Below, in pieces: positions 10,841 through 19,585 of a stretch of 64,000 nt of DNA. A model generated the notes under the pieces. That model saw nothing but the letters and a program-made list of their open reading frames with translations, was not told where the DNA came from and did no database searches. Position numbers and translations under genes: made by a program. Source of the DNA: Cladocopium goreaui (Eukaryota > Sar > Dinophyceae > Suessiales > Symbiodiniaceae); assembly GCA_947184155.2 (NCBI GenBank), contig CAMXCT020006767.1, positions 124,001 through 188,000 on the forward strand, in the 5' to 3' direction. Numbering within the stretch: position 1 is the first letter of the stretch; each line of letters opens with the position of its first letter.

Positions 10841-11129
10841 TCAACCTTGCAATGACCTCTGATATCGGCCTAAGATACGCTCACGCATCTCAAAAATCTG
10901 CCTTTGCATCTCGATCTCCAGTTCTGAGAGATGATCACGGAACATTGCCATGATGTCCCGTTGGTTCGCATTCAAACGAACATCTTCCAGCAAAGGTAGA
11001 AGCCATTCCATGAGAACAAGCAGTCTGTACTATCCGAAAGATACTCGTCAACTTCTCCAATCCGACAATCCACTCAATGTACCGTTCCTCCATTGCTTCA
11101 CGTAATGGTCGGTTGTCGCGATTGTCCAT
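10841..11129 (-). pseudogene. Coiled-coil cargo protein, one frameshift; homolog of 36719-37033
   Basis: From the start at 11129 the frame reads MDNRDNRPLREAMEERY..., continues to RIVQT (about 11022), then must shift frame to continue LLVLMEWLLPLLEDVR...MAMFRDHL...RERILGRYQRSLQG and stop at 10841. Read across the shift it matches, almost end to end, the plus-strand ORF at 36719-37033 (RLVQTLVVLLERLIPLLEEIR...IAMLKDNL...REQILARYHRALTG). Conservation of hydrophobic heptads and acidic positions indicates a real protein of about 100 aa, probably a coiled coil. Its function is unknown. It is encoded in the sense direction of the LTR element. Confidence 0.7.
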
Positions 11130-11707
11130 CCCTGGTATAGACTATGTGACGATACTTCCCTTGAATTTAAACGCTTGAGCCACTCACATTCCAGTGATTT
11201 CTGAACTCTTACCTCCAAAGTCTTCTAGGCAAGTTGTCGGAGTCTTCACTGTCCAAACACCTACACTAATGTCTCCAGGACCTACTCCCAACCTCAGCCT
11301 ATCCCGATATTCTCAACGCTCCTCTCCAGGCAATCAATTGACAAGTCACTTTCAACACATGACCTACAGCCAACATGCCACAAAAAGGAGTGAAACAAAA
11401 CACACATCACTGCAAATCTCAACACAGGCTGATCTCTTGACTGTGATTCTTGTCGCATACAGTCCCTCTGAACCAACGACCCATGACCCTACAGTCAATC
11501 TCCAACTCTGCATGACAATTCCAGATATCCAAATTCAAAGTTTCCCTACAGCACTGCAAACTTTCCATCCATCACATAAGCAACGCAGACCCTCCAGGCT
11601 GCCGAAGGAACTCTTTCTTCTTTCCCTTCCGCATTTCAAACTGTGATTCAAAAACTATTCCTAATACTCCATGGTCTGCCCGATCGCTACACTTGGACCC
11701 TGACCAG

Positions 11708-12082
11708 TTAAATGAACCTGACAGCCATCTCACTAATGCGGTACAACAAGCGCCCGTTGCTATCCCACTCCTCGCACTTCACAGGTCCATGCCAGCGATA
11801 CTCAGTGGGCTTAGTCTTCTCCAAGACTCCACTCTCAACTTTCACAAGGTACCCGAGCGCAAAGACTTCCATTTCCATCACCGCATAGTCTTTCTGATGG
11901 AACTCACCCTTCAAACCTTCAGGTGTCCAATCCATAAAGTACTGAGCACGATCCACAGCCTCCTTAGGTCCCAAACGTAGACCAAAACGGCCGGAGTATT
12001 CATCTGGAAACACTTCATTGCCCTTATTCAACTCTTCCAGCTGCTTAGGCGTCAAAGCAATCCAGAGCTTGATCGACTCCAT
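11708..12082 (-). CDS. Unknown cargo ORF of the LTR element, 124 aa
   Basis: Minus-strand frame from the internal ATG at 12082; an alternative upstream start at 12127 is possible. It has globular, well-balanced composition: MESIKLWIALTPKQLEELNK, a YSGRFGLRLGPKEAVDRAQYF segment, two Trp-containing stretches and a regular strand/helix alternation. This is the best-looking intact cargo frame of the element. I do not recognise the family; it could be gag-like in role or a captured host gene. Confidence 0.45.
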   Translation of the reverse strand: MESIKLWIALTPKQLEELNKGNEVFPDEYSGRFGLRLGPKEAVDRAQYFMDWTPEGLKGEFHQKDYAVMEMEVFALGYLVKVESGVLEKTKPTEYRWHGPVKCEEWDSNGRLLYRISEMAVRFI

Positions 12083-12439
12083 ATTGGAAACACGGACACA
12101 CAGCGACGGTCTCAGGACTCTTGACACAAAACAGTCACAAACAGCTGCGGAAACGAAAATGGAGGTTCATCCAAAGCTCCTATTCTTGGAAACCCAAAAA
12201 CTTCAACACTTCTCATGTGCAGACATCACAAAAACTGACCCAACGGCTTTCCTTGTCGCTTCCAGCTTTACCTCTCTAAGCCAACGACCTTATACACCTC
12301 TAGGTCACAGACTGTTCAACGCCTCAAGCTCCGACATCAACAAAACGGAGCTAAACGAGTTATCTCTTTCCAGGCAGCCAACCGCAAAGCACAAAAGCTA
12401 TTCCTACTGACGTCTCCTCCCAAACCAGCAAACTATGGC

Positions 12440-12998
12440 CTAACTAGGATCACTCAGCCCAACTTCTCTGAGCAAGTCTTCTTCAGCTGTCCTCTCCGGG
12501 ACGTCACTCACACTCGTCAACTCATCATCCGAGTCGGCACGTGCATCCCCGTGACCTTCCTTCCCAGATATAGACATTGCCGCAGCATCGATCAACGGTA
12601 GCTCCCTTCTGATGCCCGCCATACCCTCTTCCGCATTAATGACAACGGGTGTGGCACAAGTAGCCGCGTCAATGGGATATTTATTCTCTACGTCGCCGAT
12701 CCACATCAATGACAACAGGTGCAGCACAAGTAGCCGCGTCAATGGGATATTCTCGACGCCTCCGATCCACATCAATGACACCAGATGCGGTACAGGTAGC
12801 CGCATCAATGGGATATGCTCGACGCCTCGCAGCTTTGATAGACTGGCCCTTCTTGTCGAAGCTCTCCTTAATCACTGATGGCTTAGTGCTAGACGTCACG
12901 GATGTCGACTCCTGTTTAGACATAGCAGCCAGAGCTACCTCTGACCTTCTTGAACCATACTTGGCGTCATCAGTGACAAGCATGACTTCCACCTTCAA
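12440..12998 (-). pseudogene. Cargo ORF with YPIDAATC repeats, one frameshift
   Basis: Reading from 12998, the first frame has a Lys/Ser-rich start and then repeats of the form RRRxYPIDAATCxxxVIDVD. It stops at 12681, but the same protein continues in the frame ending at 12440 with a further PIDAATC repeat and an acidic Ser/Glu-rich tail. A one-base slip inside the repeats explains the break. The DNA repeat core tagccgcgtcaatgggatat recurs at 12661, 12731 and 12797. Function unknown. Confidence 0.5.
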
Positions 12999-14050
12999 TC
13001 ATCCACAATGTACTCAAATAAAACAAAATTTCATGCGTATTGGGCTCCAAACAAAATCAAATCAAATCCTCAGATTGAGTAACACTGTCATGACAACGCA
13101 GAAAGCACTCTTCACATGCTCATCCCAGTCACCTGATACACCTTCTCGTATCACACTTCACAACACCAACTGAGCTCAAGACCCAAGACGTGCCTAAGTT
13201 GTTTGCAAGAACCATGCACCTGACACCATCAGTTCCCAACCTTTGCACCTTGATCTACCTCAGTGTCCGAAGATGTCGAACCTGGCAATCTGCTGTCCAC
13301 CCTCAGGGAGTTCCAAGTTACAATCTTGCAGCAAGTTACCTACCGTCACTTTCTACTGCCGAAACGAAAAAATCCTACGTCTAGGAACGCTCCATCCATG
13401 CAAACATCTTCAGATACTCCAGCGTAGCCTTGCACTAGTGACCCTACGCTAGCAATACGTCACGCCATGACACAGACCCCTACCAGAATACTGCCAAGAC
13501 CACATGGACGCCTCCTACAGACGACGTACCTACACAAGGTAAAAAATAAAACTAGCTCTGACAGACTTCTCTGCCAATAGAAATCCAAAAACTCAACTCC
13601 TCCGTCCAAGTCACAAGTCCTGCCCAGGGCTGACTAACTCTGTATGTTCTCCTACAGGTACCGCTGTCGACAGCTTACTATGGATCCACTTCTGTCCAGC
13701 CTACCAAGAACAAACCCTGCCGAATCTTGCACAACTTGCAAACGAAGAGTCGTTCAAATAAAACAGTCCCACGATCCTCATGATCCCTAGAAATCTATAC
13801 ATCAAACAGGGTCCCAAAGTTACCTGAACCCAAACAGACTCAAACCAACTTCACACTCCCTAGTGACCTTATACTTTCAGACCATCACCTCTTGTGAAAC
13901 AGGTGCACCTTAGTACGAGCTCATCTCTGCCTCTGCGCATAGAACACGGAGCTCCAATATCCAAGATCCCAATCTCACCTTAGATGACGTCCTTAGCATC
14001 TTGTCACAAACAAGGGTCAGCGGAAGATGGTGTGGGTAGCCCTTTTCAGG

Positions 14051-14062
14051 GCTCCGCTACCA
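14051..14062 (-). other. Primer-binding site of the LTR element (tRNA-iMet type)
   Basis: TGGTAGCGGAGC on the minus strand, with no gap after the 5' LTR end ...TTTTTCACA. It is the same 12-mer as in the unrelated element at 2150-2161, so it implies the tRNA 3' end GCUCCGCUACCA in this organism. Confidence 0.85.
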
Positions 14063-15619
14063 TGTGAAAAACGTAAACCCAAGTACACCTCTCGTGTACC
14101 CAAATCGACGCTTTCATAAAATCACTACGCCAGACGCAAACACCTACTGTGGTTGCGACTCGCAGTTACTTACTTCTCTGCAATGTCAAATAAAGAACTT
14201 GTTCCACCCCGACTCCTAAGTGCACGTCAGACTCCTTCTTTTCTCTCCAGACGCCACACACAACGGAACAGGTCAACAAGAACCAGGGCAGGCACACGGC
14301 CACAGCCCACAAACAAAGAAAGGAAGCAAGATGTTCCAGTGTGGCTACTGTTTCAAGTGCCCTAGGTGACACTGCAGTTCAGTTCGCTTCGGAACACTTG
14401 ACACCACTCCCTTGAGCCGATGTCTCAACTGGGAAACTCGATTCCAGGTTTCCAATACACAACCTTCCCTCAAAGGTTGTTGAAACAATTCCAAACTGCT
14501 ATGATATACAAATCACCTAGTCACACAAACGTCAGAAACATTTCCAAAAGTTCTCAAGTCAAACTGGTTCTCATCCAAACGCAAGTAACCAGCTAGCCAG
14601 TGTTACTAGTCTCTACCAACCGTCTAGACTAGTCACACGGCTAGTTAAGAACGAAATGTTCCGCTCAAATTCCTATACAAAATCCTCTTGCAATACAGAA
14701 CAACATGGTAACCTCATGTTCCATCTCCAAAACAGTTCTCCACACAGAGATGTCTTCTCACAGTTCCAAACTGTCGAGGAGAGTAGAATGTTCTGCTTGA
14801 CTTCTCAGCTAATATCCAGTCATCAGCAGTCATAGCGCTAAAGTATTTCGCTCACCACAATAACCAAACGTCAGCAATAAGTCACAACGATAAAGATCAT
14901 AATGCAGCTCTCCAGATCAAGTATCCGGAGGTTGAATCAGATACGTAGGCATTGTCCTCACAATGCCGAAGTATCTCACATACTCAAAAGATCTGCTGGA
15001 CTTCTCAGCTAATATCCAGTCATCAGCAGTCATAGCGCTAAAGGATTTCGCTTCCTGCAATAACCAAACGTCAGCCAATAGTCACAGCTACAAAGGTCAC
15101 AAAATAGACTTCCAGATCAAATACCCAGAGATCACAGAAGATACGTAGGCATTGTCCTCACAATGCCGGAGTATCTCACGTACTCACAAGAAGTAGTCAA
15201 ACCGGCTTCACCAACATCTCAGATGCACGAAGCAATGACAAGAGTCGAAACGGATCATCCAAAACCATCTCAGCTAGATCCGTACTCCTCCAAGAGGTCA
15301 AAGAACTTCCGAGATCGATGGAATCATAGCATCCCGACTCAACTGCATAGCGAATGCTTCTGAAAGCATTCGTCCACTGTCATAAAGCAAAATAACGCTT
15401 CAAACTGTATTCAAAGGAGAATCAAGCTCCAAGTAGATCCACTTAGACTCACTGGTCGATGTCTCAAATCAGCTCAGGCAGCTCCTCATACCACAACGCA
15501 ATATTGAAGCTACTTATGTCTGATGCAGACACCTTCCCATAGTCCAGTTTCACCACTGAAGGCTTAATGAAAGTCAGGTCGCTCCAATGCCAAGTTGCAC
15601 CCTCAAGGGTCCAAACTTC
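14063..15619 (-). repeat. 5' LTR (1557 bp)
   Basis: Direct-repeat partner of 6503-8063. It contains the same 200-bp internal duplication (14799-15198) and hairpins (14948-14967, 15148-15167). In element orientation it starts with GAAGTTTGG directly after the CCACA target site. Confidence 0.9.
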
Positions 15620-15624
15620 TGTGG
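15620..15624. repeat. Target-site duplication, right copy
   Basis: TGTGG on the plus strand, matching 6498-6502. Confidence 0.9.
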
Positions 15625-16280
15625 AGTGGCCATCCCACGGGCATGTGGGAGTCTTCCAGGAGTCCGTTACCATTTTCCTCTATGATTGTACCCAACATTG
15701 GGACATCAATAGTTGCTTTGAGGCTGACTTGTGCACGTTTGCACTTCCATGTGTCAGGTGCTGAAAGGCCTCTGCCAGCCAACAGCTCGAGCGAAGGGAA
15801 TTGTGGTTGGTCATTCGCTGGTAACACCTCTTCTTTGATGACTAACTTTAGCCCGTGTAGTGGCTGGGGTTGCTCCTTTTGAGGGTCTTGAGGTGATTGA
15901 GATGCAGTGTCCTTGGGTGTTGTGTCTTCAAACCAGGTGGAAAGGACTGACTGGACTCCCATGGGACTTGCAGAACTTGCAGTTTTGATGCTTTCTCTGC
16001 GCAGGCTATGGTAGACGGGCGGAATCATCCATGCCGGCACAAAGACTGTGATAAACTGCACATTCCAAATGACCTGCAAATTCTGCGGCTTGACTTCAGG
16101 CGTGATACATCTTACCTGACCATCGATCACTCTGGGGTGTGATTCAGAGCGGTCGAAGGATGCTGTGACTTTCAAGCCTAGGTACAGTTCTCTAAACCAG
16201 TATTCCTTGAGCATCATAAAGGAAAGGTGAGGTGCCCTCACTTCCAATACGTGCGAGGCTGGCATTAGAAGAGTGACCAT
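15620..16280 (-). pseudogene. Unknown gene, 5' half, interrupted by LTR insertion
   Basis: N-terminal half of the gene whose 3' half is 6502-5770. The first ATG is at 16280, although the frame is open up to about 16350. The product begins hydrophobic/aromatic (SHVLEVRAPHLSFMMLKEYW), then has a strand-rich region with VIWNVQFITVFVPAW, a Gln/Pro/Ser linker and another globular stretch up to GWPLH at the insertion point. No conserved domain is recognised. It is transcribed divergently from the LINE-like ORF1 at 16829, with about 550 bp between the start codons. Loss of the LTR element would restore a 462-aa frame. Confidence 0.7.
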
Positions 16281-16318
16281 CCATTCAGCTAAGAATTCAA
16301 TGATTTTTTTTGTTTTTG

Positions 16319-16338
16319 CCCGTAGCCACTGGCTCAAG
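16319..16338 (+). other. Relic dinoflagellate spliced-leader sequence
   Basis: CCCGTAGCCACTGGCTCAAG matches the 22-nt dinoflagellate spliced leader (CCGTAGCCATTTTGGCTCAAG core) except that TTT is replaced by C. It follows a T-rich tract and lies about 490 bp upstream of ORF1 of the LINE-like element, on the same strand. Relic leaders mark DNA copies of trans-spliced mRNAs in dinoflagellates. This may therefore be the 5' end of the element or of an integrated cDNA. Confidence 0.65.
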
Positions 16339-16828
16339 GCTGTATCGGCTCAAACCCCGTGGGTACTGGGTAACCTAATTTTAACTCAAGGGGCAAACAT
16401 CCATCTTGGGTGATTTGCGTGAGTTAATTTTGGGGGCACCAGTAAAAAAGGGGCTAGGGTAGTACTGCCGTAGGAAGAGCACAAACGTGCCCGCCAACCT
16501 GTTTTGTTTGGTTGATAATTTTGAGAGGGGGGGGTTTATCTTAGTTTTGTTTATTTAAGATCTACCTTCTCGGTTTTGGCATACTGGCTTTGTGTCCATT
16601 GAACACACTGTTTTGAACCCCATTTGTTTCAGGACTCCTGGGGTACCCAGTGTAGTTCTTTTACTGGTCATCTTGTTGTACTGGTTGGCAAGGCTCACTG
16701 GGGTACTCAGTGTAGTCTTCTTGTTTAATTTCTGACTTTGTTATCGTCTTGTCTTGCCCAGTTTGCCCCACTTGCCTGCCTCTGCGTAGTCGCTGTACCC
16801 AGGGGTACTCTGGGTTATAGTTGACAAG
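16339..16828 (+). other. Leader region of the LINE-like element
   Basis: No ORF is supported here. It is G/T-rich in parts, with a run of eight G at 16526-16534 and three short palindromes near its 3' end. It forms most of the divergent spacer between ORF1 (plus) and the unknown minus-strand gene, so promoters for both could lie here, but I see no recognisable promoter motif. Confidence 0.4.
16638..16815. repeat. Three short palindromes of the GGGGTAC family
   Basis: CTGGGGTACCCAG (16638-16650), ACTGGGGTACTCAGT (16697-16711) and ACCCAGGGGTACTCTGGGT (16797-16815). The core GGGGTACYC stays constant while the flanking bases differ, yet the arms remain self-complementary in each case. Confidence 0.75.
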
Positions 16829-19585
16829 ATGAACTGTAACCCTCATGACACGATTGAACAGCATGCCATTGAACTGGTGTCAAGTCTTGGGAAAGAACAT
16901 CTCTTTGTTGCAAACTGCCCCAGTGACATTGATTCGAACAGATATTCAGGCACTGTGATCACTTATGAAGAAGCTTTTGATCACAGTGATACAGGAGTAG
17001 GCCTCTGTCTTTTGCTCCCCAAAGCTTATGTCCTTCAGAAATTCATAGACATATGCCTTAATAAAGATGTCTCTGTTCATTTTGTCTTCACTTGCTCAAG
17101 CAGTACCAGCGAATTTGAAGCTTCTGCATGGTTATACAACCTCCTTAATGACAAAGTTCAGCATGTCGGTTTCATGCAAAATCTTGGAGTTACCTTTTGC
17201 TCCGCAAATAATCAAGAGAAATATCTCATTGCATGCCAGGTTGAACCTTATGCTGAACACTGCCATGTTTCTTGGTCTCGCCCTTGCAGAACGCTGGAGT
17301 ATGTCTTTCCCAGAACTGTTGTTGAACGACACCAAACGATCAGTGAACTTCAGAGCCTTTCTGCAGTCAACTACATTGATTTCAGAAGACCTAATGGATG
17401 CCATCGCATATCAGATAAGATCGATGTGACCTCACTAACTGTCCAAATTGCCAATGATTGCCTGGCAGACATCGTGCTTGTTGAGAAGATCCTTCAGCCA
17501 ACTGTTGATGCCGCTTGGTCGCATGGACTTGCAGAGTGTCAGGTTAAGCACTTCTTTCCATGGAATGACTCTGAATTCCAAAAGCATTTTCCACATGGAA
17601 TCACTATGTCAGTATTGGATTTGAAGACGTTTCCAAACACTGTGCTTAATGAGATTCTTGTCCAATTAGCCAGCCTTAAAGTGAGGTACCATTTCATGAA
17701 TTACAGAAGGCTTGCCATTTTCGGACCGCCGTCACTGGTCATTAATCTTCACCTAGCCCTCCTTCCATTTGACATTCATCTACCGATTGGGCCTAAACAA
17801 GGTGCTTTCACTGTCCACGTGCTGCGATCTGAACCACATTGCACACAGACTGCCAATGATTATAATCATTTTCAAGTCAAATTTGGTAAGATTGGTTCAT
17901 TTCAGTATGCACCTGCACAGATTTTATGGGCTGAAATTCCCTCCTCAATGTGTAATGAAGACCAACTCGATCAGTCAAACCAATCATCTCTTGTACAATT
18001 ACTAAAACAAAAGGTGGGGGCTGTTAACTTCTCCATTCGTTGGTGTCAGGTTGACAGGTCGCAGCAAAAGTGTCTTTGTTTTGACATCGAGATTAAACAT
18101 GAAGACTCTCTCCCTCTTTCACTGGATTGTGACCTTGGCCAAGTTGTCATCCAGCACCAGTGCCCCTCTGCAGAAAATTTTCGTGCTGACGTGTCACTTA
18201 CTGAAGTCGAAACCAGACGGGATCACTGGAATAAAGTTATTGCTCAACAAATGATCCCTAAAGAGGGCAGAATTAGTCATCTTTCTTTTGAACCAAACAA
18301 GAAACAGTCAGCCAAAAGATACTATGAGTTGCGCACCACAGTCATTGACTCTATGCAGGACTTTACTAACATTATTGCCATTGCGTCCCAACCGCCGGCC
18401 TGGTTCTTCTCGCCTAAAGAGTTGCGTATGCCCTTGGTGGAATGCCTACAAAAAGTCAACTTTTGTGACAACTCTTTCATCCAAGAATCCTTTGTGATGA
18501 ATCCCGACATTGTTAAGATTGATCTACTTCATCACGAATTTATCAAGCATAGGGACCACCTGAAGTGGCTTTTTTATCATATCGTACTTGGCCCGGAACA
18601 GTGTTTCCATTTGAAATCCGTCCACCTTGAGCGTGATGAATGGAAGGTACGGTACTACGATGAATTGATCGTACGTACTTTTGAACCATCCTCAATTTTT
18701 ATCACACTCCCACCCGGAATTTCAATATCGCAGGTCATCGATAAAACGCAATGTTGTCACCTTCGAGAAGCCTATGCCTGTAGTGTACCATCACAGAAAA
18801 CCCCGGATGTTGGCACCACCCAGGCTGGATTGAAGGAGCAGTATACTGATGCCACACCGACTGCTCATTTTCCAAACGGCCATGGAATGAACAGCATTAA
18901 GAGGGTGAATTCCCACGGACATGCGAGTCCAACACCAACAAGTAATAGGCCTGCTTATCGCCCACCTTACAAACCCAGGCAGTTTAGAGGATCTCCCAAC
19001 ACACCTCCTGAGGGTGACATCGAAATGCAGCCTGCACCAACCAATAACAACAAACATCCAGAACCCCCGGTAATGCACCTTCAGGCAAGTACCGGCGAAC
19101 ACAGTGAGGATGTGCCCATGGAATGCGTTGCAACAGCTCTTGATCCAGTTGACGACGATACCCACAGCTCTGACAAAGAGTTGCAACAACATGATGATAC
19201 CCCCCATGGTCATAACTCCATCACCTCTGACAACAACCTTGCCATGACCAACCTCGATCAGAACCACCCTCTTGAACCTGAACAACATGCCCATGATGAC
19301 ATTACGAACAACCTCGGTCCCCCTAAGGAGAAACATGTGCACCACAACACAGGTACGCTCGCTAATCAGGAAGATGTCGCCAACGTGGGGCACTCACGGT
19401 TGTGTGACACTTCCCGATCTACTACCCAGACTCATTCTGTTTCCAAAACCACTGCACAACCCTCACTGCTTGACTGCCCCACTCAGTATAAGGATGCCAC
19501 CCACAGATCCACTCATACCCACCTTATGCCCCAGGCCACAGGATCAATCAACTTTCCTGCATGTACTGCCAATGACAACGTTTAA
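16829..19585 (+). CDS. ORF1 of LINE-like element, 918 aa, unknown
   Basis: Intact frame from ATG 16829, the first ATG after the leader. The first 650 residues have a globular, strand-rich composition with many Cys, His and aromatic residues. The last 250 residues are low-complexity, rich in His, Pro, Asn and Asp (many HGH, DDD and PP steps), typical of a disordered tail. I see no RNA-recognition motif, zinc knuckle or esterase motif of the usual LINE ORF1 types, so a nucleic-acid-binding role is only inferred from position. The stop TAA at 19583-19585 overlaps the start of ORF2 by 14 nt, which suggests coupled reinitiation or frameshifting. Confidence 0.8.
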   Translation: MNCNPHDTIEQHAIELVSSLGKEHLFVANCPSDIDSNRYSGTVITYEEAFDHSDTGVGLCLLLPKAYVLQKFIDICLNKDVSVHFVFTCSSSTSEFEASAWLYNLLNDKVQHVGFMQNLGVTFCSANNQEKYLIACQVEPYAEHCHVSWSRPCRTLEYVFPRTVVERHQTISELQSLSAVNYIDFRRPNGCHRISDKIDVTSLTVQIANDCLADIVLVEKILQPTVDAAWSHGLAECQVKHFFPWNDSEFQKHFPHGITMSVLDLKTFPNTVLNEILVQLASLKVRYHFMNYRRLAIFGPPSLVINLHLALLPFDIHLPIGPKQGAFTVHVLRSEPHCTQTANDYNHFQVKFGKIGSFQYAPAQILWAEIPSSMCNEDQLDQSNQSSLVQLLKQKVGAVNFSIRWCQVDRSQQKCLCFDIEIKHEDSLPLSLDCDLGQVVIQHQCPSAENFRADVSLTEVETRRDHWNKVIAQQMIPKEGRISHLSFEPNKKQSAKRYYELRTTVIDSMQDFTNIIAIASQPPAWFFSPKELRMPLVECLQKVNFCDNSFIQESFVMNPDIVKIDLLHHEFIKHRDHLKWLFYHIVLGPEQCFHLKSVHLERDEWKVRYYDELIVRTFEPSSIFITLPPGISISQVIDKTQCCHLREAYACSVPSQKTPDVGTTQAGLKEQYTDATPTAHFPNGHGMNSIKRVNSHGHASPTPTSNRPAYRPPYKPRQFRGSPNTPPEGDIEMQPAPTNNNKHPEPPVMHLQASTGEHSEDVPMECVATALDPVDDDTHSSDKELQQHDDTPHGHNSITSDNNLAMTNLDQNHPLEPEQHAHDDITNNLGPPKEKHVHHNTGTLANQEDVANVGHSRLCDTSRSTTQTHSVSKTTAQPSLLDCPTQYKDATHRSTHTHLMPQATGSINFPACTANDNV

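Larger units (their letters stand above)
6503..15619 (-). mobile_element. LTR retrotransposon without recognisable gag/pol (LARD-like), 9.1 kb
   Basis: Complete element in minus orientation: 5' LTR 15619-14063, primer-binding site 14062-14051, internal region of about 6.0 kb, polypurine tract 8075-8064, 3' LTR 8063-6503, with TSD CCACA on both sides. I counted roughly 20 differences between the LTRs by eye (about 1-2 percent), so insertion is fairly young. I found no integrase, protease or reverse-transcriptase motif inside; instead there are several unrelated minus-strand coding fragments (12998-12440, 12082-11708, 11129-10841, 10113-9733, 8328-8008). It is therefore probably non-autonomous and mobilised in trans. 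The stretches 8329-9230, 10114-10840, 11130-11707 and 12999-14050 show no gene I can support. Confidence 0.9.

Noticed and set aside
16339..16360. Second spliced-leader-like tandem copy (tcggctcaaa)
   Set aside because: Only the last eight or nine bases resemble the leader; too short to call.
19272..19571. Upstream extension of ORF2 to an earlier ATG
   Set aside because: It lies in a second frame over the ORF1 tail and has Pro/Leu/Thr composition expected from a shadow; the ATG at 19572 fits better.
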